From Brienomyrus brachyistius (taxonomy: Eukaryota; Chordata; Actinopteri; Osteoglossiformes; Mormyridae), in NCBI RefSeq assembly GCF_023856365.1, contig NW_026042459.1, positions 62,001 to 126,000 on the forward strand: a DNA stretch of 64,000 bases, in the 5' to 3' direction. The notes under the pieces are model-generated. The model was not told the DNA's origin and searched no databases. It saw only the letters and a list, made by a program, of their open reading frames with translations. Shown here piece after piece: positions 21,322-29,618 of this stretch. Position 1 is the stretch's first letter, and the number at the start of each line of letters is the position of its first letter. The position numbers and the translations under genes were made by a program.

Positions 21322-22935
21322 ATGATGGAGTGGGCCATCGAATATGTTGCAAAGCATTGCAAGGAGGGATCATATGGATCTCTCACAAATAAGTTAGACC
21401 CTCTAGAGTGGCTAGAGGAGGCATGCAGGGAGAGGAACATGAAATGTTCCAAGAAAAAGCAGAGGCATGCTAACGTGTTACAGGCCTTGCTGGAAGGACA
21501 GCAAGAAATTAAGGGCAGACTGGCAAGTTCGCAGTCTGAGGGTACTCAGCATAGGAGTACAATCGGTGAATTGAGGGACAGAATAGTGAGTCTCGAACAG
21601 GAGAACTCTGCTAGTCGAGTAGAGCGTCGGTTAGCTGCAGAAAATAGCATTGAGCTGAGGCAACTGGTAGCCTCTCTTAGGCAGGGCCTGGAAGCAGCTA
21701 AGGAAGCTAATGCATTCCTCCAAAAGGAACTGGAGAAGTGTCAGAATGCTTATGATGCACTTTGGTCCAGAAGCATTAAAAACCCAGAAGTGCATAAAAA
21801 GCGTGCTGGGGATGAGGATACTGTTCTAAAGAGCAAGTTAGAACGGGTCATGGAACATGTTGCAGCCTTGGGCATTAGTCTGCCGGTGGATTCTGATAGT
21901 GATAGTGACACTTCAGATGAGGGGGCTAATGTGAGCCCAGTTAAAGTCGCACCATTTCGTGTGAGAGAGCGCAGGACACGCAGAAGGGCAGCTGCTGAGG
22001 TTGACGGGCAGCCTGCCACTGCACAGTATGAATACCAGGAGATCCATGAGCATATTCCACTATCTACATCTGAGCTGGGTAATTTATGCAGAAATGTAGG
22101 TAAATGGGATGGTGCGTCTGATCCTCGCCCATATTTGTCTGAATTAGAGAGACAAGCCAGGGCAAATGGTCTAGACAATCAAGACTGCTGCCAAATAATA
22201 CAGTTAACTATACCAGCAGACCTAGTGGAGTCACTCCCAGATAATCTCAGAATGGCTGTTGATGGTGAATGGGCAACTGTTCAGCAGAGAGAGACAGCAC
22301 TGCTGAACCTGATTGGCAATCCACAGCCTAATTGGGGGCGGATCCAGGACACTAAGCCAGAGAAGGGTGAAAACCCTATGGCCTATATGAATCGTCTGTT
22401 TAATTGTTATGCTAGAAATTCTGGAATTCCACAACCACAGCGGAATGATCCCGCATTCCTGGCATTAGTAATGCAGCAGTATTTTTCTATAATAAATGAT
22501 GCCGCAAAGCTAGCGTTGAATCAGAAACAGAAAGAAGGTAACTTGACCTTTGCAGATATTGGAAGTCTGCTTAGCAGCTGGTATGAGACAACGCATAGCA
22601 GTCCAAGTCATAAGAGAAAGGTATCAGCTGTAGTCACCAATGAGGGTAGGCGTAAGACCACTAGTAAGGATGCTTGCCACCACTGTGGTAAGGTAGGACA
22701 TTTCAAGAGAGATTGTTGGTCAAAGGGTGGCGCCTCAGCAGGATATATGCCTAAACCAAGAGTGCAGGGAGCAGAGAGATCCAGGGATAAGCTGGAATCA
22801 ACCCCATCAGCACCGACTATGACATATGAGGATATGAATAGACTGCTAAATGACATTAAACAATTGATGGCTCAGGGTGATGCTCAGACTGACTCAAGTG
22901 TCAAGTCCAAGGAGAATGTTTATTTGAAACAATAG
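21322..22935 (+). CDS. Gag polyprotein
   Basis: 537 codons from ATG 21322 to the amber stop at 22933-22935. An N-terminal matrix-like region is followed by a long heptad-rich coiled coil (about residues 45-165), then an acidic Ser/Asp patch (about 193-205). Next comes a capsid-like region (from PLSTSEL to about residue 430) and one zinc knuckle C-x2-C-x4-H-x4-C (CHHCGKVGHFKRDC, about 22674-22715). Gag builds the particle core and binds RNA. The frame is fully open, unlike pol. The long coiled coil ahead of capsid is notable. The annotated start is the first in-frame ATG after the leader. Confidence 0.9.
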   Translation: MMEWAIEYVAKHCKEGSYGSLTNKLDPLEWLEEACRERNMKCSKKKQRHANVLQALLEGQQEIKGRLASSQSEGTQHRSTIGELRDRIVSLEQENSASRVERRLAAENSIELRQLVASLRQGLEAAKEANAFLQKELEKCQNAYDALWSRSIKNPEVHKKRAGDEDTVLKSKLERVMEHVAALGISLPVDSDSDSDTSDEGANVSPVKVAPFRVRERRTRRRAAAEVDGQPATAQYEYQEIHEHIPLSTSELGNLCRNVGKWDGASDPRPYLSELERQARANGLDNQDCCQIIQLTIPADLVESLPDNLRMAVDGEWATVQQRETALLNLIGNPQPNWGRIQDTKPEKGENPMAYMNRLFNCYARNSGIPQPQRNDPAFLALVMQQYFSIINDAAKLALNQKQKEGNLTFADIGSLLSSWYETTHSSPSHKRKVSAVVTNEGRRKTTSKDACHHCGKVGHFKRDCWSKGGASAGYMPKPRVQGAERSRDKLESTPSAPTMTYEDMNRLLNDIKQLMAQGDAQTDSSVKSKENVYLKQ

Positions 22936-23523
22936 GGGTGTCTGGCCTCTATTAGAAAGGTGGGTGATTTGAAATCGGATAGATTTGGCAGACCTAGTGT
23001 TGAAGTTGCAGTTAGAGGCCACTGTGACAAATGGTTAGTAGACACAGGAGCTGCAATCACCCTCACTCATTTGGATTTTCCCACCACTGGTAAAACAATA
23101 GAATTAATTGGCGTTGGTAGTGGAGTGCTAATAGCAAAACAGTCTGTTCCCATACAAGCACAGATTGGTAGTGATCCAATTGTAATGAAAGTTTGGATGT
23201 CAAAGACGCACGAGGACTCCATTCTTGGGGCCGATGTGATGAAAGACAACAATTACATTGTTGATCTGGCTAACCAAACACTTTGGAAAGGTGAGGTAGA
23301 TACAGATTATGTTGTCATCCCAGACAGGCACGCAGTTGCTACTGTAAAGGGTGTTTTGACATATGACTTGCCAGACCTTTTGAGAACAGACAACCAGAAA
23401 CTAGCAGAGATATTGCAGCAACACGAAGGTGTGTGGGCCAGACATAAACATGACTGTGGGAGAGTCAAAAACATGGAAGTGCACGTTCAAGGGGATGACC
23501 CCCCCAGCGCAAGGACAGTATAA
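22936..23523 (+). CDS. Protease domain, reached by amber readthrough
   Basis: Same frame as gag, separated only by the TAG at 22933-22935, so it would be made by stop-codon suppression as in gammaretroviruses. The aspartic protease signature LVDTGAAI is at about 23035-23058, and an ILGADV block (about 23221-23240) matches the second conserved region. The frame ends at TAA 23521-23523, just after a run of seven C (23499-23505), where a one-base indel has separated it from the reverse transcriptase frame. The protease cleaves Gag and Pol in the particle. Confidence 0.85.
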   Translation, partial: GCLASIRKVGDLKSDRFGRPSVEVAVRGHCDKWLVDTGAAITLTHLDFPTTGKTIELIGVGSGVLIAKQSVPIQAQIGSDPIVMKVWMSKTHEDSILGADVMKDNNYIVDLANQTLWKGEVDTDYVVIPDRHAVATVKGVLTYDLPDLLRTDNQKLAEILQQHEGVWARHKHDCGRVKNMEVHVQGDDPPSARTV

Positions 23524-24551
23524 ATATCCTAGAGATGCAGAAACAGACATCACTCGTGTTATTGATTCGCTGCTCGAACAAGGTGTCCTAAGGACATGTG
23601 TATCCACAGTCAACTCACCTGTGTGGCCTGTAAGGAAGCCTGATGGTTCATGGAGGCTGACTATTGATTACAGACAGATAAATGCTTCAACACCTTCCGC
23701 GGCTGCGGTGGTGGCAAGGACCCCAAACATAATGGCTAGTTTACAAAGCACATCAAAAATATACTCCACTCTGGATGTGTCCAATGGATTCTGGTCAATT
23801 CCAGTGCATCCTGACAGCAAGTATAAATTTGCTTTTACCTTTCGAGAAAAGCAGTACACATGGGTTGTTTTACCACAGGGTTTCCACAACTCACCAACAC
23901 TGTTTCACCAGTGTATGGCTGACATATTAAAGGATGTGAGCAAACCGGAACAGGTTGTTCAATATGTAGGTAGCAGTGGTGCAGAAGTTGCCAAGGCCGC
24001 ACACGGTAACAGCATTAAGGTCATTCCTGGGCATTGTTGGTTTTTGCAGAGACTTCATATAGGGTTTTGCAGAAATAGCTGCCCCATTATATGACCATCT
24101 AAAAGGAAAGAGAAGTAAGACAGAGGACCTAGATTGGACTCCAAAAGACCAAGAGTCTTTTGAAACACTGAAAAAGGCCTTAATGACAGTCCCCGCCCTT
24201 AGAAACCCAGACAGTGAGAAGCCTTTTGCAATTCAGGTGGCAGCTACTGAACAGGCGTTATCAGCAGTTCTGCTCCAGGAAGTACACTACCAACAGAGGC
24301 CAGTTGGGTACTTTTCTAGAATGCTGACACCAGTGGAGAGAGGGTTTGACAGGTGTACTAAACATTTATTAGGAGTACACTGGGCATTAGAGGTCACAGA
24401 GCACATAGTGGGATTCAATGAGTTAGAAGTCCAAACCCCACACACACCAATCAAACTACTGTTTGCCACGCACAATATGGGAGTAGCCCACCAGGGAAAC
24501 AACAAACGATGGGATGATGCTGTAGAACCCAGCATCCACAAATTAGGATAG
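23501..24551 (+). pseudogene. Reverse transcriptase and RNase H region, deleted
   Basis: After the C-run frameshift the frame reads the fingers/palm start (PVRKPDGSWRLTIDYRQIN, about 23630-23686), YSTLDVSNGFWSIPVH and LPQGFHNSPTLFHQ. It stops at QYV (about 23962-23970), exactly where the catalytic DD should follow. A deletion and frame change join it to a connection/RNase H-like region (about 24063-24420, with AIQVAATEQALSAVLLQE and YFSRMLTPVERG). An in-frame TAG lies at 24549-24551. Most of thumb, RNase H and the integrase core are missing. It cannot encode an active enzyme. Confidence 0.85.
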
Positions 24552-24749
24552 CAGGAAATAGGGGAGCAGGTATTGGTCAAGAATTACCTCCAGAAAGGGC
24601 CTTGGGATGCAAATTGGACAGGACCACATGAAATTGTGGACACCTGTGGGGAGGGCAATCTCAAGCTTAAACTGAAAGGGAGGAAAGAACCAGTATACAG
24701 ACGGTTCCATGCTGACCAATGCAAATTGTATAAAAATCCAAGATGTTAA
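24552..24749 (+). pseudogene. Integrase C-terminal domain remnant
   Basis: In frame with the preceding block after the TAG. The sequence EQVLVKNY...WTGPHEIVDT...YRRFHADQCK has the layout of the SH3-like DNA-binding tail of retroviral integrase, ending at TAA 24747-24749. The zinc-binding and catalytic core domains are absent. Confidence 0.75.
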
Positions 24750-24765
24750 CCTGACATAAGAATAA

Positions 24766-26148
24766 ATGCTGCACTTGATGTTTTTCAGGTTTCCATCGCA
24801 TCAAGCCATGACACAGAGGAGAAACGATCAAGGGGGGCTCATCTGGTCCTTCCTACTCATGACATGCTTTGCACTTGCGGACTGCAGCGACACAGCAAGC
24901 AGATGTATGGTACATGACAACAGACAGCATACCTTCGGTTCAATGACTACAACGTGACATGCCATGCAAATTTCACATGTTCGAAGACTTCCCTTGGACA
25001 AGACCAATACCACCGCTCTGCAGGACTCATGGGAAACGGAGTTAGTAGTTGTGAGGACATTGATGAGTGCAGAGGAAGTAAGCCACCTTGTGGTCTCAAC
25101 CAAATTTGCATCAATACAATTGGGAACTTCAAATGTAATTGTAAGCTGGGGTGGGGAATGAATCGGGAACAAAGGTGCGAGGAACGGTGTCCCAGGATGT
25201 GGCCCATGCCAGTCAACGGAATAATCACTGTTCCTACACCCTACACATATATAAACAATGTAATGCAAACTACCTGTAGTCAGGAATGCTATTTCAGAAG
25301 TATTATCGTAGAACCACACAACCCAGACGATAGCATTTGCTATGGCTATACCCATCTACCATGATAAGGATGTGTACCGTAAAACTTATAACATGATCAA
25401 CATGGATAAAATACACCACACTTTGACTAAAGTACATAGAGACCATGGGATGACAGTACAGGATGGAATAGCAATGTTAGCAATAGAAAGTTTAGAGGGT
25501 TGCAATATTGGTAGGTATATAATAATGTGCTCAGGTGATCCAGGTCTAGGTTGTGGGTGGATGAACAGTATTGATGCACACTGTGTGATCTCCACAGAAA
25601 TGGTGAAGCTACAGTATGTGGACATCAGGTTCATTGGTAACAACACCTATTGCATTAATGCAATTAACAACAGTTTAACCACAACCAATTTACAGTGCAG
25701 AACACCGAGCAATGCTTTCTGCATTCAGGTGATCTACCTAATGAACACTGGAGGCAGAAAATTGTTCTATACCAAGAATAGGATTGACCTTTACTTAGAC
25801 GACCCTTAGGCAGAATTCCTCCAGCCTGAACCTTTGCCTGAAACAAACAGGATTCAAGACCTCCAAGAGGTTGAGCAGCAACTGGAGGTTCAGCTGCTTA
25901 AAATGCATGAGCGTGAGAAGGAACTGACAGAGCAGGTCAGTAACTATATCAATGGAATGTCGACGCTGAATGAGAACTACCAGGACATGTACTGGGATGT
26001 ACTGTTCAAAGCAGTGATCACTGCAGGTGTCGTGGTGCTGCTGGTGGGTGTGGCCTTGATGGGCTATCTCAGATTCCTAAGGGAACAGCGGAAAAGGGAC
26101 CATGGATACGTGGAGAGGAAAGTGTGCATAACGCAAAGTAGGGTGTAG
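24766..26148 (+). pseudogene. Envelope-position ORF with calcium-binding EGF-like module
   Basis: A broken membrane-protein gene in the env position. In order: a hydrophobic signal-like segment (LIWSFLLMTCFALA, about 24838-24880); a frameshift near 24918-24925; an EGF-like domain of the calcium-binding type (DIDEC start at 25056, with the hydroxylation-type C-x-N-x4-F-x-C-x-C spacing, to about 25176); a frameshift near 25335-25363; a Cys-rich region; and a TAG at 25807-25809. The same frame then continues with a heptad-rich segment, one transmembrane helix (about 25999-26070) and a short basic tail ending at 26148. I see no furin site or CX6CC motif, so homology to a known retroviral Env is not shown. 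A captured host ectodomain is possible. Confidence 0.75.
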
Positions 26149-26281
26149 GTTATGGAGACAGACAACCACACCGCTACGACCTCCCCTATCCACCCCTCGT
26201 ATGTTGACCACTGATCAGTATGATGCTCGTACTGTGCTCTGGGTAAACCTCTCACTGCTCTTGCACTGAGGCTCAAGGTTT

Positions 26282-26290
26282 AAGGGGGGA
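26282..26290 (+). promoter_or_regulatory. Polypurine tract
   Basis: aagggggga, three bases upstream of the 3' LTR, as expected for plus-strand priming. Confidence 0.8.
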
Positions 26291-26293
26291 TTA

Positions 26294-26750
26294 TGTAAGG
26301 AAAAGTAGTAAAGATGCCCCAAGGTTCTTGGTTGATCATTTGAATACAGACAATAATAGGAATTTATGATCATGGGGGAAGCCAGGGAGAGAATGGGGGT
26401 TCCAGTTGGCACCACTAGGGTGATAAGGATAAGATAAGGTGATAAGAATGTCATTACAATGATCATAAAAGTCTCCACCCTGTCCTGTCCCGTCCCTGTC
26501 TCAGGATCCTCACACTCCAGGGGGTCACTCTTTATATGTAAATTCACTCACAACACCTACACACAACACCTTGGTGGGGAGGGCTTTTTGGGGTATAAAG
26601 GGGGGTGAAGAACTGTCTTCAATTGGTATCTGAGATGCCTTTCAGTACCCGGTGTGTCTCTCTACACTGTATTACATTGTATTATTTTTACTGTTCAATA
26701 AACCATCACTTTGCTGAAACTGCGGAGACTCTGCAAGTGGATTCCCTACA
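26294..26750 (+). repeat. 3' LTR
   Basis: 457 bp. Compared with the 5' LTR I see c/t near 26339, one base fewer in the gggcc-t run near 26585, and c/a near 26634. Otherwise identical. Confidence 0.95.
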
Positions 26751-26754
26751 ATCC

Positions 26755-27452
26755 CCAGAACAAAGCTCAAAGCCAGAGGTGACAGAGCCTTTGCAGTAGT
26801 TGCCCCCAGTTTGTGGAACAGCCCAGAATGTTAATCATTTCAAAACCCTGCTTAAAACCATCTGATTTCATGTGCGTTTTATTTGCTTGATTTTGTTAAG
26901 ATGGCTTATAATCTAATCTTATTTATTACTATTATTATTATTATTTTTATTTTATTTAATTGATTTGTGTTCTGGGGTGGTGCAGTGGTTAGCTCTGTTG
27001 CCTCACACCTCTGGGACCCGGGTTCGAATTTCTGCCTGGGTCACATGTGTGTGGAGTTTGCATGTTCTCCCCATGTGGTCGTGGGGTTTCCTCTGGGTAT
27101 TCCGGTTTCCCCCCACAGTCCAAAAACATGCTGAGGCTAATTGGAGTTGCTAAATTGCCCGTAGGTGTGCGTGTGCGTGTGAGAGTGAATGGTGTGTGAG
27201 TGTGCCCTGCGATGGGCTGGCCTCCCATCCTGGGTTATTCTCTGCCTCGTGCCCATCGCTTCCGGGATAGGCTCCGGACCCCCCGCGACCCAGTAGGACA
27301 AGCGGTTTGGAAAATGGATGGATGGATGGATTTGTGTCCTGTGGTATTTTATTTTATTAATGCTCACTGTATAGTATCAACTAACTTGTTTCCTATACTT
27401 GTACAACACTCTGGTCAACGGAATGTGCTTTATAAATAAATTTAATTGATTG
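26755..27452 (+). pseudogene. LINE 3' end, right of the retroelement
   Basis: The LINE ORF resumes with PRTKLKARGDRAFAVVAPS and LWNS, and meets a stop at about 26830. The 3' UTR follows, with a TTA-rich stretch and the LINE-type end tttataaataaatttaattg (about 27429-27448). The UTR is split by the SINE at 26974-27328. Confidence 0.75.
26974..27328 (+). mobile_element. tRNA-derived SINE with GGAT tail
   Basis: Same family as 2468-2827. A-box ggtgcagtgg and B-box gggttcgaatt are in the head (26978-27030), and the tail is (ggat)n. The target gatttgtgttct / gatttgtgtcct (12 bp, one mismatch) flanks it at 26962-26973 and 27329-27340. Confidence 0.9.
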
Positions 27453-27539
27453 ATCTCTGTCACTGTATAGCGACACAATGTAGGTATATATAATTCACGA
27501 CACGGGTTAAGTCACCCCTATTTCTAAGTGGTGCCAATC

Positions 27540-28545
27540 TAACACACATACATACACACACACACACAATCACAGCACCCTGTTAGAGCGCATGTGCACA
27601 CACACACACAAACACATACATAGCGCTGTTAGAGCGCGCGTACACACACACACATACACACACAGCACCGTTAGAGCGCGCGTACACACACACACACACA
27701 TACACACACAGCACCGTTAGAGCGCGCGTACACACACACACACACAGTGCCATTAGAGCGCGCGTACACACACACACACACAGCGCCGTTAGAGCGCGCG
27801 TACACACACACACACACACAGCGCCATTAGAGCGCGCGTACACACACACACAGCGCTGTTAGAGGGTGCGTACACACACACATACACACACACTGCGCCG
27901 TTAGAGCGCGCGTACACACACACACATACACACACACTGCGCCGTTAGAGCGCGCGTACACACACACACACAAACACACACAGCGCCGTTAGAGCGCGCG
28001 TACACACACACACACACAGCGCCGTTAGAGCGCGCGTACACACACACACACACACAGCGCCATTAGAGCGCGCATACACACACACACACAGCGCCGTTAG
28101 AGCACGCGTACACACACACACACAAACACACACAGCGCCGTTAGAGCGCGCGTACACACAAACACACACAGTGCCGTTAGAGCGCGCGTACACACACACA
28201 CACACACACACAAACACACACAGCGCCGTTAGAGCGCGCGTACACACAAACACACACAGCGCCGTTAGAGCGCGCGTACACACACACACAAACAGCGCCG
28301 TTAGAGCGCGCGTACACACACACACAGCGCCATTAGAGCGCGCGTACACACACACACAGCGCTGTTAGAGGGTGCGTACACACACACATACACACACACT
28401 GCGCCGTTAGAGCGCGCGTACACACACACACATACACACACACTGCGCCGTTAGAGCGCGCGTACACACACACACAGCGCCGTTAGAGCACGTGTACACA
28501 CACACACACAAACACACACAGACACACACACACACACACACAGTA
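27540..28545. repeat. CA-rich satellite with gccgttagagcgcgcg core
   Basis: About 24 units, each a conserved core of the type gcgccgttagagcgcgcgta followed by a CA tract of variable length (period roughly 30-55 bp). A two-unit variant block at about 27853-27965 recurs at about 28359-28471, showing a larger duplication of about 506 bp. No coding function; minus-strand Cys/Val frames are a by-product. Confidence 0.95.
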
Positions 28546-29094
28546 GCTACATATTACTCTTAGCTAAATAGTAGCTAAATATTACTCTTAATTATTCCTT
28601 TAAATAGCTATTTCATAAAACTAATTTAAATTACTTAATAATTTTATTTACTTTAATCCAGTGAACCAGGGCAGTAACAGAATATAATTTAAAGTTTTTT
28701 GTTAAATGGTTATTATATACATTGATTGAGTGTCATTGTGTTGGTTATGTTCAGCTGCAACAATAAAGTGAATTTAACTTAATCCACCAGACTGTGGTTT
28801 CATTATGTTACTCAGTTATGCTTTGGGTGACGCTGAAGCAGGACATTAATAGGACAGAACAGAAAGCCTTTATTGTCATTGTACAGGGAGGAAATACAGT
28901 AAATAGGCGTAAATATATAAAATGTACATATACAGGGGAGGGGGAAAGCCCCCCCCCCCATCAGGATTATATTTAGTTATATTTTAGTCAGAGAGAAAAA
29001 CTTATTTTTGTCAAGCATACATTTCAGAGTAAAAAGGATTATAAAGGTTAAAAAGCAGAGATTTGACCTTTTTGCCAGGAGAACCAGCATCACG
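28546..29094. other. 3' flank of the NLR gene
   Basis: No coding sequence. An aataaa on the minus strand (28869-28874) lies about 220 bases past the NLR stop and could be its poly(A) signal, but the surrounding gacaataaagg also resembles a LINE tail. Confidence 0.45.
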
Positions 29095-29618
29095 TCACAG
29101 TGACACTGAGGACTTTATATCAACCCTAAACCCTGGATAGAGGGGCTCAGTGAATGAGCAGGTGAATCTGTACAGGGGGGTCAGTCCATCAGAGGAGACT
29201 CTGTAGAAGGACAGAGCACCAGCCCCCCAGTCCAGATACACTCCTACTCTGCGGGAGCCTGAGGGCCGTATGGGTATGAGCGTTAGTTTATCATTGTGAC
29301 AGACAGAGTAACTGCCAGGATAACAGAACAGACACCATGACTTGTCATTGTCTCCAAGCAGACAGTCCCACTCTCCTTTCCTCCTGATCCCTTTATAAGT
29401 GACTCCTATCCGGGCTCCATCTCCATCCCACTCAGCCTCCCAGTAACAGCGGCCAGTCAGACTCTCTTTGCACAGAACTTGGGGCCAGTGATCAAATCTC
29501 TCTGGATGATCAGGATATGGCTGCTCTGCCCCCCCCACATGTGTCACCTTCCTGTTCCCCCCTGACAGATATAGGTGTCTGCTTGCTGTGTTGGGGTCCA
29601 GCGTCAGCTGGCAGGAGT
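29095..29618 (-). CDS. nlrc3-like: NLR exon 14: PRY-SPRY (B30.2) domain
   Basis: The 524-nt last exon follows the acceptor ttcttcctcctgcctacag. It carries the three B30.2 hallmarks: LDP (LDPNTAS), WEVE-like ([10 protein letters not shown]) and LDYxAG-like ([15 protein letters not shown]). Length, about 174 residues, is normal for PRY-SPRY. The chain ends VDIKSSVSL followed by TGA. B30.2 domains bind protein or other ligands in TRIM and fish NLR proteins; the target here is unknown. Confidence 0.95.

Larger units (their letters stand above)
20587..26750 (+). mobile_element. Endogenous retrovirus-like element, defective
   Basis: A 6164-bp LTR retroelement inserted in a LINE with the 4-bp target atcc on each side (20583-20586 and 26751-26754). 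Order: LTR, primer-binding site, gag, amber codon, protease, deleted pol, integrase tail, envelope-position ORF, polypurine tract, LTR. The LTRs differ by two substitutions and one single-base indel that I can see, so insertion is recent. Pol has lost the reverse transcriptase active site and most of integrase, so this copy cannot replicate by itself. The gag-amber-pro layout resembles gamma/epsilon-type retroviruses. Confidence 0.93.

Noticed and set aside
27583..28355. Cys/Val/Arg-rich minus-strand ORFs
   Set aside because: Translation of the CA satellite. The frame is open only because the repeat has no stop in it.
27540..28545. CRISPR-like array of conserved repeats and variable spacers
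   Set aside because: Spacers are only CA tracts of varying length. It is a eukaryotic satellite, not a CRISPR.
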